Assembly: GCF_001638985.1 (NCBI RefSeq)
Contig: NW_017265134.1
Coordinates: 1,302,001-1,366,000, forward strand
Source of the DNA: Phycomyces blakesleeanus NRRL 1555(-)
Taxonomy: Eukaryota > Mucoromycota > Mucoromycetes > Mucorales > Phycomycetaceae
DNA: 64,000 nucleotides
Direction: 5' to 3'
Below, in pieces: positions 24,975 to 38,654 of this stretch; positions within the stretch are counted from its first letter, which is position 1, and each line of letters opens with the position of its first letter. The notes beneath the pieces are model-generated. The model worked only from the letters and a program-made list of their open reading frames with translations. It had not been told where the DNA came from and ran no database searches. The translations under genes were made by a program, and so were the position numbers.

Positions 24975-27778
24975 ACGGAGGATGCGTATGGAGATTCCAG
25001 CTCTAGTTCATAGCAGAGGGGAGAAATTGACGCGTGCAATCTGGAGCACCGCAAAGGGAAGGAAAGGGGCAGAGTTAAAGTGGAAAGTCCAGTTGTGATC
25101 CCAAAAAAACAATGATAGTTACGTCAAAGATGGAGGAAGCAGGGATATCAGGGTTAAGCATGGGGGAAAAGACAAAGGATTGGAAAGCGCTCGAGAGGAC
25201 AGAGGGGGGAGGGAAGGTGTCAAAGAATTCCAACCAAATGCCTGTCCACACAGCGGATTTTAACGGACAACCAAGAAGAAAATGTTCTTGCGTCTCGAGG
25301 ACCCCTGGAAAATAGTGGAGAGAAGAGAAGAGAAGAGACGGTGGAGGGAATGATGTGGTACAGAAGTGCTCGGCGCGAGAGCTTATTGTGCAATCCACGA
25401 AACCAGACATTCCGAGCCCGGAGATGGAGGGAAAAAGACCACAAGGAGCGAAGTTGTCGTGGGACAAGAGGAGGGTGGATGAGGCGAGCATCAGAAAGTT
25501 GATGGGAACAGGCAGAGCGGTAAGAGCGGGTTGTGAGCCGGGACCAGGTCTGACCGGGAAGTTGAGCTGACATAAGTGCCTGAAGATCAATGGACGACCC
25601 GTCGCGAATAGGAAGGTCTGACTGGTGGAATTCCAGTACAAAAGAAGGAATGCATGCTCGAAAGAGAATGGGATGCAGGACCATTGTATGATCGCAAAGT
25701 CTGTTGAGGATGCGGTAAAGTGTGACAGAACGGTGTAGAGGACGAGAGGGAACGATGGGTGTGAGTATATCCAAATTGGACTCGATTTTGTATAGATAGT
25801 GGATTCGCAAATCACGCCAAGCAGGTCGATACGGAGGGTGAGAGGGCAGACTGGATAGCATAGAATAAAAAGGCAGGATGAGACAAATGGAAAGGTTGAG
25901 CACCACTCTGTCAAAGTTTCGGCGGAGAGTATCCATAGCCTTCAGAACCAGGTGCAGCGGGGAATCAAGGGATCGATGGTTGCGAGGACGACAGTCCGGA
26001 AAGAGTAGGTGAAGAAGAGGATCAATGGTAGGGACGTCGGAGCGAAGGAGAGTGGAGAACCATCGGGGAAAAAGACCGTGAGGCAATAGAGGATTACGGA
26101 TAAGGGGCTTCAGCCAGCGAAGTTGGAGAGCACATTGCTATATCCCAGGATCCAAGACACCAAGGCCACCCTGTAGTCGGGGCAAGAAGAGAGTGTCAAA
26201 AGCAATTGGAGGAAAATAATGGAAAGCCAAGATATCGGATAGAGGTAGGTGGCGTACTATCATGCCAATCAGTAACATCATATGCACGAAGGAAAGTATT
26301 CCAGTTAGGGAGTAACGATTCCGAGAGGGACACACGGGATGGGCGAGAATGAGGCAGAGAATCTCATACGGCAAACCATCTGGGCCCAGGCTACTAGAGC
26401 TGGGAGAACGGGCAGCGCCTGACCGAATTGTGGCGAGAGTGAATGGGCGAGTCATATAGTCATGTGCAAGTTCAGGCAAGTGGAAATCTGAAGGCAAATG
26501 AGAAAGCAGATCATCCACAGCAGAGTTGTCTATAGTATCAGGAGTGTACAAGGCTTCATAGAAGACTGCCGCCGCCTCAGTCATGGTGTCGGGTGTGGTG
26601 CAAATGTCGTTTGTAACAGAGTGGTAGACGCTAGCGACGACTTTGCGAGATTGGCGAATAGCGATAGTGCGTTTGAGGTATCCTGCAGAAGTCTCACCCT
26701 TTTCCCGCCAGTGTTTCCCGGCCCTGAGAGCCATAATCTCGACGCGTTCAAGTTGAACTTGCTGCGAGAATCGTTCCACAATCGGGAGTTGGAAGTTCTG
26801 GGCAGGCTGGTGGCGGAAACGGTGGATAAGTCGGTCTCGTCGTTTTTGTAGGCGTGCTTCCAGGTCGTTCAGAGAGGACCGAAGGTGGCGAGAGAAACAT
26901 TTAATGAAACGAATGACCTCGAGCTTAATCGAATCTCATTGGGTTTGAGGAGAAAGATCAGCGCGAAGGGCAGGAACGAGGGTGGAGAGGAGAGTGTTGA
27001 GATCGGTACGGAACGAAAGCGATTGTGTTAGGCGAGGGTTAGCACGCCAGAGTCCCTTACCAGAAGACTTGGTGGAAGGGAGGGACAAACTGACGGTAAC
27101 CAGGCAATGGTCAGACCATTTCTGATGAATATAACTCACTTGTGGGTCTGTAGTGCGAGGGTGAAGGTCTGAGGACGCAAGGATGTAGTCAATGGTGGTG
27201 GAAGACAGGGCGCGGTGGGACGTAGGCTGCGAGTGCTAGCCAGGAGGAGTGATACAGTCAGTCATATTGGTATCTATAAACTGTAGCCAATCAGCTGGAG
27301 CACGACTTCCGAAAGCATAGTGTGAGCGAATTACATGGTTAAAATCGCCCAATAGAATAAAACTTGAAGGATTGGGAGGGATGAGGTCAGGAATGGACAG
27401 TAAAGAGGTAAGAAAACGATAAAGTGGAGTTTGAGAAGCTGGAGCATGGATGATGCCTATCCTAAAGGGAGAAAAAGTATTATCCACATGCGTGATAGTT
27501 GTCGTGATACACCTGCCACATGGGCTAAATAGAGGGTCAGTGAAGATAATGTGAGGGGAAAGGCATACAACACCGCAGTGTGGAGACCATAATGATGAAG
27601 AGTACCGAAGTTGTTGGTCAAAGGTAGATTGAAGCATAGATGATGAGGCATGGGTCTCTTGCAGGGCTAAAATATCGATTCCCTCCGAGCGTAAATGGCA
27701 TATAAAAAAGGAGCGTGATTCAGGGTGTTCGACTTTGGGTAGACCTCTACAGTTCATAGTGCCTATTTTAATTATTGG

Positions 27779-28603
27779 TTAATTTTGGTCTCTGCGACGA
27801 GGGCAATTGTGGTTTGTGGGCGAGTGAAGCGAAGAGGAGAGAGATGTATTGCGGCCTGTTGGACGTGTCGGCCGGGAAAAACGAAGATGAGGGTGGCGAG
27901 AGGCAGTCTGGAGTCTGAGAGCCCGAACCTCATCTCTATCCATGAAGCTAGTTATTATTTCGGCGTCTATCTCTTCGTCCCAGCCATGCGTGGGATTGTC
28001 AACAGAACAGCTTTGAGGACGAGGGCCGGAGGACGTGGGCGTCTCAGTTGGTGTCCGTAGTGCAAAGGGGGTCGTTGTGGGAGGCAGCTCAGCCAACTCA
28101 CGCAAAGCAGGTTGACAAGGATTGTGCTTAAAAGCCTCGGATCCTTCGTAGATAAGTGAGAGCTCAGTGGGAATCAAAAGCTTAACCGCGATGATGGGGC
28201 AATCAAGCTTCGAATTGTGGTTGGGGTGGCGGGAGTGCTTGTTGAACGTTTTGGATGTCTTGGAAGGATCAGTATTGTACGGACAATTGGCTTGCAGGTG
28301 GCCAGTATTGTTGCATCCAAAACACCTTCGGGTTTCGGCTGGGCGTTTGGTGCATTTTGCGACTTTGTGCCCCATTTCCTTACAGTAAGTGCAGTGGGAG
28401 GCCACAGAAGGCCACTTACCAAGAATCTTTTGCGTATTACCGTATGCAATTTGGTACATCAGAGAATCCGATGGCACATCGTCGGTAGGGGTATTGGCGA
28501 GGACTACATAGCCAGAACCGTCAGAAAACACATATGTTTCATGAACGGTGATCTCCCGAACTTTACCAAAAGGAGACATACACTTCGCGAGTTGTGTACT
28601 CAT
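27779..28603 (-). CDS. LINE ORF1 protein with CCHC zinc knuckles
   Basis: Frame of 274 codons, the longest intact part of the LINE. In non-LTR elements the ORF1 product is a nucleic-acid-binding protein that coats the element RNA. Two CX2CX4HX4C knuckles sit at about residues 70-83 and 93-106, followed by a Pro/Thr/Ser-rich tail. The ATG at 28603 may be internal: codons continue upstream as far as a TGA, and there is no longer N-terminal domain, so the 5' end of the element is probably truncated. It ends about 22 bases before the ORF2 start. Confidence 0.7.
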   Translation of the reverse strand: MSTQLAKCMSPFGKVREITVHETYVFSDGSGYVVLANTPTDDVPSDSLMYQIAYGNTQKILGKWPSVASHCTYCKEMGHKVAKCTKRPAETRRCFGCNNTGHLQANCPYNTDPSKTSKTFNKHSRHPNHNSKLDCPIIAVKLLIPTELSLIYEGSEAFKHNPCQPALRELAELPPTTTPFALRTPTETPTSSGPRPQSCSVDNPTHGWDEEIDAEIITSFMDRDEVRALRLQTASRHPHLRFSRPTRPTGRNTSLSSSLHSPTNHNCPRRRDQN

Positions 28604-28782
28604 GTTCTTTTGTGTAACACTTTGCCTCCAGAATCAAAAGACCCCTGTCCCCTAAGATTTCCAATCTCTCTTAAGCTCAAATATTCTCAAATTTATTCAG
28701 GTCTAATCGCTTAAACAGTATTATCACCTCTCATAACCTGCTTCAATATTTTCAACATCATCTATATTCTCAAATTAAAATC

Positions 28783-30465
28783 ATGCCTAAGCAAAAGCAA
28801 GCAAAAATGAGAGTAACTGGTATCTCGAAGGATTATAAATACAAAAACTGGTTGAACTCTACTTTAAATGTCACTGAGCCAAGCATAGACTATTTTAAAT
28901 TTGCCGATGCTTTTGATGGCTCTCAGAGTGCTACAAACTATCATTATTCCGACCTCTTAAGAAAGCTATCAACAGGCCAAAGCAACAAATTAACAAAGAT
29001 TGCTACATTGGCAAATAGTCTGTATGACGTTAGTATATATATAGCTTATAATTTTTTACAAATACTGATGATTTATCGGTTTTATTAGACACGAAATAAC
29101 CATGATACAGTCTTCTCAAGAAGCTATAAGCAGTATTGGGAGGTCAGAAACGACAGTGACAGTTTAGAGAAAACGCTGCGCAAAGAAAACCAAGAGACCA
29201 TAGTACAATTAAATAAACTTACAAATAATAATATACGACGCCTTGCCAAAAAGGTAATCCATTAATTAACAGCAGTACAAAAAATAGTAGTAATCAATAA
29301 CGCGTTGATTCTATTAATTACTTAGGCTCACATTGCTGACGAAACACCTGAAAGCATAGAAACTGTGGGAAAAGTAAAAGATTTAGAAGATAGCACAGAC
29401 GAAAGTGATAAAACCTGTGATATAAATACAGTTTTATCACAAACTGCCAACCTTGCATCCGATGAGTAAATGCTTGTCAGCAATTAACATAATCATTCAT
29501 TACAGGACTAATACTGTAAACTGTATAGAGTTGGCAAATTGAATATAATTGACTTGTCTTCACTAACAACCTTGGATATACTAGAAGCAGAGACTTCTAA
29601 AGAGCGTCTGGATGTCATAATCGAAGCAACTAAAACCAAAGCAGTCCAATTGTCTCTTTATGCCAAAAATTTAATTACAGAGCTTTGTGAAACTACATGG
29701 TCCGTTCAAGCCTTACGAAAGACCTTACACCAGACCGTATTTCACGAAGACTTTGACCTAATAGCTCACAGCGACTTTGGGTTTATAGAAGTGACAACGC
29801 GTTATTTGTAAGTAGTATAAGAATGAACCTTTTAATTGTCATCTTGCTTATATTTACATGTTAATAATCCACGCATTTATAGCTTGGATATCATGAGCTC
29901 ACCTCAAAACCCGTTCAATAATGTTATGCTTGAGAGGACAGCTGCAAGCTACCTAATTATATATATAGTAAACCAGCTGTTCCTCTCGAATAACGATGTC
30001 ATCGAACTCGGATGGCTGGAAAGAGAGTTTTATTTGACCGATAGAACTAAATTTGACGGGATTTTATTCAAAGTTGGAAACAAGACGATCTGCCCTGCAC
30101 TCGTTGAATTCTCTGGGGGAATTAATGATCATACGTCTCTCCACAAAAATTCGAATGATATTAAAAAATTATACTTCAATATGGCGAAAATCATGACGGA
30201 AACGAAAACTGAATCACTGTTCTGCATTCGATTTTACGGTAATACTATACCATAATTAGCTTTAATATATCTTATACTAAACTTATCTTCATTAGGGCAC
30301 ACAATCTTCTTTGAAAAACTTGTAAAATATGAAGATAATATGTACAGAGTAGTAGATGCTACTATAGAAGTCCCAAACACTCCAAGAAAGTTGGTTGCTT
30401 TTATCAAAAAGATTCCGTTAATAGTTGCTTGGAAACAAGCTGTAATTGATTATGTTATTGACTAG
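28783..30465 (+). CDS. VEFSGG-family protein of unknown function, possible PD-(D/E)XK-like core (complete copy)
   Basis: Six exons join in frame to 451 aa: 28783-29028, 29089-29253, 29326-29465, 29529-29807, 29883-30238 and 30296-30465. The N-terminus (MPKQKQAKMRVTGISKDYKY) is basic. A helical, charged middle follows (about 83-190), including an acidic patch EDSTDESDKTCD. The C-terminal 200 residues have alternating helix/strand character with LERTAASYLIIYIVNQL, LTDRTKFDGILFKVGNK, CPALVEFSGGINDH and FCIRFYGHTIFFEKLV. The order helix, D-G-I-L, hydrophobic strand with E-F-S, helix is reminiscent of PD-(D/E)XK nucleases, with the usual Lys replaced by Ser. I recall related proteins in Mucoromycota genomes, without known function. 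All donors and acceptors are canonical. A LINE lies about 160 bp upstream. Confidence 0.75.
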
Positions 30466-30523
30466 TAATAATATATAATTTACAATTCGAAAGCTTATTA
30501 TAACTACCGTGTAATAGTTTGAT
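29079..30523 (+). repeat. Right copy of the 1,445-bp direct repeat
   Basis: Partner of 20826-22270 at a constant offset of 8253. It spans the end of intron 1 to 58 bases past the stop codon of the VEFSGG gene. The three observed differences lie in the final 43 bases (A in the left copy, G here). The 6.8 kb between the copies is mobile-element sequence plus exon 1. Confidence 0.9.
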
Positions 30524-31432
30524 ACTATACTAATATAAACTCATAATTTTTGATAAGAATAAGAATAAAACCAATTGTGTGTGTGTGTGTGTGTACATAT
30601 CCATATAAATATATGAGCAAGTATCTGTAAGCCAAGCAAACACTGTTAACAATGAAGAATAGCTTATTATTCAGAAAATTAACTTTCTTTTTTATAAAAA
30701 AAAGTGTAGATAGGGATTATTTGGATGGTAACATGGCACAAATATGTATACAGTATATTAAATACATTCCAAAAATGTCCAATAGTTTATGAGAAAAAGG
30801 AAAAGAAAAGTTAGAATGAGTGAGATTGATTTTAAAGCCTGATACCATTTCATTCATAATGTATTGGTTTTTTATTATATGTTGCATGCAAAATACACTT
30901 CCTTTTGAAACCTTTGAATTAAGAAAAAGGAAAAGTAAGAATAGACTGAAGGCTAATAAAAAAATAATAAAGACAGGCAATATTAGAAAACAGATTTTTA
31001 GGAACAAAAAACACTTCTTTTCGTTTTTGACGTACCTGAAATTCCACGATCACACTACGGGGAAAAATGGATATTTTTTCAATGCGTAACTTCATTTTTG
31101 ACCTATAATGGCATCTCAATTTCAAGTAGAAACACTGTAGAGATCGGGATATTTCGACAACAGAATTTTCTCGAATATGATTGGTTCACATAGACAAAGA
31201 TTGTATTTGATAAATATGTCAAAAATTTATATACATTTTGTGATTAATGATGAGTGAAAATACGTTAATCTTTCCCCAGATTTTCCCAGGATCTAGTTGA
31301 CTTGTGTTTTTTTTTCACTTTTTTTTTTACGTGTCCGAGTAAGTCAGACATGTAAAATTAAATTTTGACTTTACCCAAACCCTCTCTTTCTCTTTCACTC
31401 TCTTCCCCTCTTTCGCTCTATATTCTAATAGT
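30524..31432. other. Intergenic region before the alanine aminotransferase gene
   Basis: No gene supported. It contains a (TG)n dinucleotide run (about 30577-30594). The last 150 bases are pyrimidine-rich (TTTCTCTTTCACTCTCTTCC type) and end at the ATG at 31433, as expected for a promoter/leader of an expressed fungal gene. Confidence 0.5.
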
Positions 31433-33228
<1,796 letters not shown>

Positions 33229-33647
33229 ATAAATTACAAATATGTAGTCTTATTGGTAACATTCATTAGCTTTTTCTTTTATCCTTTCTTTACATTTCAT
33301 ATTTCTGTCTTTTTCTTTTTCTTAATCGTTGTAAAATATTAGCATCCATTAGACTATCCTTTTAATTTGAATTCTTACAAAGAAGACTTCCCTTTTAAAA
33401 GCAATAGCCACTACTTATTTAAGTACTCAAAATAAAGGGAATAAACTATACATGTATATATATTTTAAAACATAAAAAAATGTCGCTTTAATGGATTTCG
33501 TGGTGCATTTAGCTGTTCCCGCGCTTAGCCTTGCACGCGTCAGAAGTCCATTGTCAGCCCTTTCGCGATACGCGTCCCATATAATTTTTTTTTCTGTTCC
33601 TTAACATTTCATCACATTATCATTTCTCTCCTTTTAAGGACATTAAA

Positions 33648-36600
33648 ATGGCAAGAAGTAAATCAAACACTTCGAAGCAAGTATGTGAAATACCTTGTAC
33701 ATTCAATAAAGTTTTTGTCTAAATCTAGAATGATTTCTTTCTTAGAAAGCTTCCATTAATGATAGTACAAGGCGTTCGGATCGTCCAAAGACTGTACCCG
33801 AATTATTTATGAGCCAAAAGCAATTCGCCATTGCAGGTGCGTCTAAATTTTATCGAATTTCAATAAAGAATGTAGTCAAAATCATTGACATTTCTTTCTT
33901 TCTGCAGCATCGAGAGGAGAACAAGATGATTCAGATAATGAGAATGAATCAGATAGCAACACTAGTAGCGATGATTCAGACAACGAAACCAGCAGTGATG
34001 ATGAACCTTCTACCCACAAACAACAGAAAAAGGGATCCAAGAAAGTTGGAAGCAAGGCATCACAGAAAAAAGGAAAATTGACCAAAGTTAGATTATCCAA
34101 CTCCAGTCAACTCTTGGAACAGGTTGCAGAAGAAGATAATAATACTAGCTTGTACGACATGGTCACCAGCAAGACTGCAGATATTGATGGATTGGTGGCT
34201 GTTTGGGTCAATGAATATGCTTCACACAAAGTCGAATCTTTACGTGAGCTAATCAATTTCATTATCCGGAGCTGTGGATGCATGATGGCAGTGACTGCCC
34301 ATGCTTTCAAAGGAGAAGACATCGCAGTAAATGCAATGAAAGAACTTCAGGAAGAGTTGGTTAAGGTAAGAAAGTGATATTTCTACATTAGCTTACTCTT
34401 TTTTTTCTTATCTATATTTTTTCTAGTTACCCCACCACGAATATCCTATTATTTCAAAAAGCAAAGATTCTAAGCTATTGAAAAACAACTTGTTGGAATT
34501 CTTCCAAAGTCTCGTCGAACAATGTCAGCACGAAATTATTTTCGATGGTACCCTTATAGAGACATTACAGAGCTGGCTGACTACAATGTCAAGGTACATA
34601 GTTGAAACTGACCAGGCCATTGTCAAAGTAATCAATATAAGTCTATCAAATTAACTTCTTTTATACATAAACACATTTACAAAGCTCTGTTTATCGTCCA
34701 TTCCGTCACACAGCAACATTAATCGCTTTCAAAATAACGAGTGCACTTGCGACTATTTCCGAAAAATTAAAAGACGAATTATCAATTGTTACAAGACAAT
34801 TGAGAACAGAATCCGCCAAACCAACAAACCGTGCACGACCCTCTGCAAAAATTAAGCAACTTCAGCAGAGATCCGAAAAGTTAGAAACGAGACGTAAAGA
34901 CCTTGAAGAATACCTGAATGACTTTTTTGAGAGGTGGGTATTTGACGATTTATCCCATTACACCAAGTCTTATACGATATTCCCAGTGTATTCGTACATC
35001 GTTCCCGCGACGTAGAATCAATTATCAGAAACGAGGCTATTAAGGAGTTATGTGTTTGGATGCAACTCTATCCCTCGTATTTTATTGACAACAGACATCT
35101 GAGACACTTTGGCTGGGCTTTCAACGATCAGGTAAAAAAGATATAAAAAAAAGCAGGAATTAGTCTGATCCCAAATCTCTACAGAACACCCTTGTTCGAT
35201 CAGAGGCACTTAAGTCTGTCACACGACTTTGCAAAATTGAAGGAAATGCTGCTAATCTTCACGAGTTTATTGGTCGCTTCAAAGCTCGTGTTGAAGAGAT
35301 TGCATTATATGATATTGATGTTTCTGTCAGAGTCCATGCCATTGGATTGTGCAGCGAACTACACACTCGAAAATATGAAATGCTCGGTACAAATGAACAG
35401 AGAAAACTTTCTGATCTTATTGTTTCCGATATCCCCCGTGTGCGCAAATCAGTTGCACCATTTGTTAAGACTTTGATTGAGAAAGAGCTCGTGAAACCAA
35501 AATTGATCGAAGTAAACGATTCGCTCTCAGGAATGGTAGTTGATGCTCCTCAGCATGATAATGATAGTCGCAGAGGACGCCCCAATAGATCAACTGCTAC
35601 AGTAGCTGCTTCAGCCAACACAGCATGGGTTACCTTCAAGTGCATCGCTTCTTTCTTGGTAGAACGTACCGAATCTGCCAGAAGCTCTCTCCAAAACAAT
35701 GGTCAAGATAGTATAGATATTGATGAAACTGTCTCCAGAGATACACAACACATTGTGTCGAACACAATAGAAGCCCTCTGGGGGCAAATGAAGGATCTAC
35801 ATGTAACTATTCAAGATTCAATATCATACTAGGATAGGGTCTGCTTACACTTTTTGTAGGATTTTAAAGCAATGTCGGACTATCTCAGTCGTGATCATTC
35901 CAGAGTTCAACAAAATAGCAGACGCAATTCTCTTTCCACTGCTACTGAAATTGATGAATGTTATAGACTCACTGAGGATGAAGAAACCATTCTTATCACT
36001 GCCTTTGTCTCATGTCTTAAGATTGGTATTCAAAGAGGATTTGAAAAGAGTTCAGGAAAAGAGAAGAAAAAGGTAACTAAATGCAGAAAAATATATACTA
36101 GTGATGTATATTTTTCAAGCCTTTTAATTCATTATTACATTTATCATACTCAGGATGATCAACAAATCGAAGAGATTCGAAACGATGTGTCTCGTCATCT
36201 TGTACAATTCCTTCCTAGTCTTTTGATCAAGCACAGTGACAATGCATCCAGAATGATCCAGCTTGTCTCTATTCCTCAGTTGATGAATTTGAGTGTATAC
36301 TTGGAACTTCGTATGTCAAAGGTACAATTATTTTTTGCGTAAATTATAATCGTAAAAAATCTGGTATACTCAATCACTCTACTTCAATAAGGAATATGAG
36401 GATCTTTTGGAAAGTCTTATGAAGGTTTTCCTTCGTGCCACTTTACCAAAGCTACTCAGAAACTGTGCCGAGTCTTTGAAACACATTGCAGATGCCACTT
36501 ATCTTGAGGATGTCAATCGCAGTCAATTGATTGAATTACAAGAGCGTGTTGTTGGCCAAGTGAGAGATTCATGCAGAGGAAAGGTTGGTCACCAGTTTAT

Positions 36601-38479
36601 TAAGTGTAATTTCCAAAAGAAAAGAGAAACGCTTAAATACTAAACGTCTGCATGCATATGTGCTTGTATATGTTTAGGATCTAGCTACTGCCCGCTTTAC
36701 TGTAGACGATGTACATTCCATATCTGTTAGCATGCTCCGTCTTGACTATCTTTCAAACTTTATCGACACAACTGATGCCATGGATGAAACAGAAGATATC
36801 AGCACAGATGTCACTACTCTAGTTGGTGGTGTCGTTGAAAGATCTGTGTATGGGTATGAAAAGGAGAAGCAGGTTTGTTATTACCAGAATTACATATCCA
36901 GGCTTTTTCTTTCTTTCATTAATCACTTTTTATAGATGCACCTCTCAGCCATGTCAGTATTGTTCCGTTACGCAGCATGGAAATGCAACACAATTGTATC
37001 TGATCCCGAAATGACCAGCGTTGGTCAACAAGCAGCTGCAAAGTTGAATAAGAGACGAGACTGGATTGTTGACAAATTTGTGGATATCGTAACCATCACT
37101 GATGTGAATCCCCTGACCGAAATCAGACACGCTGTATGTGTTTACTTTTTATAAGGAAGAATATATAATTACTCATGTTATATGTAGAGCTTTGGTATTC
37201 TTGTAGATCTCTATTGGCTGTTCTCTAGTGACATGTTTGCCAGCCACTCATCCAGTGCATTTTTGGCCCACTTGTATTTGCCATGCCCTGAACAGCTTCA
37301 GTCTCAATGTGTTGAATACATCACAAAGGATATTGAAGCACGCAGAAAGCTTCTTGAGGATACTGCTAGTGACAGTGAGAGTGTAACTACAAGTAATGGT
37401 AAGTTACGTTGTACTTTATATATGATGCAAGGTTCTTATTTCTACTTATAGAATCCAAACAAGATTTTGTCAAGTTAATGACAAGCTTTGCTCGTGGTTT
37501 GATGCTTGATATATTTGATGTTGAACACGCTACAGTCTTGTTGAGCCAGTACGGCCATCTTGAGTCAGAAGTGGACGATGTTATTAAAGCATTGGTAGAA
37601 GAACTGAACAAGGGGTTGGTTTTGAACCAGGGAATTGCCAGCAACATATGCAAAGCCTATCTTGAGTCTCTTAAAGAGGTAAAAAAAGCATATTCACGTC
37701 AATATTTTTGTTGTAATCTAATTAACTTGAAAAAAAAAACAATAATAGTCATTTGAACTTGACGTTGATCAATCGCAGCGATCAATGGACAATACAGTAA
37801 AATTAGCACGCTTGCTTAGTCACTCTATTAAGCGTGTTGATCAACAAAATGTCGTTAGACGTGTCTCTCAGGTCATTTGCACTCATATTCATCTTGATGG
37901 TATTCGTTACGCCTTGTCCAAGGCAGCTGAATACAAAGAAAAGGGAAATGATGCCGCCAAGGCACTCTTCCTCAAGTTCTTCAAGGTCCTTAGTGTATTC
38001 GGAAAGCAATTAACACGAGCACACGATGTAGCCAAGATGTGAGTTGTTTGGCTGCAATATAGACATTTTATTAAACACACAATGCTTTTTTTGTAGTCAT
38101 CAGAACCTTGAAGATGAGTTGGTAAACCGTGGATTGACTGTTGAAACTGGAGACAAGGCGTGGGATGCATACCACGGCTATATTAAGACAATAGATGATA
38201 TCCTCAAAAAGAGTGGATTGCGTTATGGTATGTTTGTGTCTCAAATATAGCTTGGGAATATAAAGTTAATTAAACTGCGCTTTTTTTTTAGATCCATCCA
38301 AGAGAGCAGAAATGGCTACACCTAGGGCAGACATGGCCACTCCAAGAGTGCCTGATGATGTCATGCAGGAGGTAGAGGATGACATTGAGAACTTTGGCCG
38401 AGATAGTACCAAGCGTGGAATTGAATCTGTCGAAGAGATGGAGATAGAGACTACCAATATTTCAAAGCGAAGACGCTAA
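33648..38479 (+). CDS. SCC3: Cohesin subunit Scc3/STAG (stromalin)
   Basis: HEAT-repeat subunit of the cohesin ring that binds the kleisin Scc1 and DNA and is required for sister-chromatid cohesion. It starts MARSKSNTSKQ and has about a dozen introns. An acidic/basic N-terminal tail (DDSDNENESDSN, then KKGSKKVGSK) precedes the STAG domain: LYDMVTSKTADIDGLVAVW, LRELINFIIRSCGC, LIETLQSWLTTMS, SVYRPFRHTATLIAFKI. The stromalin conservative domain follows (about 34935-35300): VFVHRSRDVESIIRNEAIKE, LCVWMQLYPSYFIDNRHLRH, FGWAFNDQ and ALKSVTRLCKIEGN. The C-terminal tail is probably disordered and ends SKRRR. The convergent URC4 gene ends only 175 bp away. Intron boundaries were checked only in part. 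Confidence 0.93.
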
Positions 38480-38654
38480 ATATTCGTTCTTCTAGAGTCC
38501 ATATTATAGTTCAGCATTTGTTTATTCCCCAAGAAAAAAAAAAGAAGAAAAAGAAGTTCATTTTTCATGTATAATGACTTTTATGAAACAGAGATTTATT
38601 GTTGTTGCCTTTGTACTGCAGTGCGTGTGTGTGTAAATGTATATATTATTATAT

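Larger units (their letters stand above)
24952..28620 (-). mobile_element. Defective LINE-type (non-LTR) retrotransposon
   Basis: Minus strand. ORF1 (28603-27779) has two CCHC zinc knuckles, CTYCKEMGHKVAKC and CFGCNNTGHLQANC. ORF2 begins near 27757 (MNCRGLPKVEHP). Its apurinic-like endonuclease domain shows ILALQETHAS, ILLGDFNHV and, after a stop, WSDHCLVTV. Reverse-transcriptase sequence starts (LGPDGLPYEIL near 26370) but the central palm with the YxDD/FADD box is missing. The reading jumps to post-RT blocks (LPRLQGGLGVLDPGI) and a distal ETQEHFLLGCPLKSAVW segment. Stops at about 27235, 26935 and 26135, a frameshift near 25320 and the deletion make it non-functional. An A-rich (CAAAAA)n 3' tail is at 24952-24972. 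The GC content is clearly higher than in flanking DNA. Confidence 0.9.

Noticed and set aside
28167..28714. Plus-strand frames across LINE ORF1
   Set aside because: Antisense to ORF1, whose two zinc knuckles fix the coding strand as minus.
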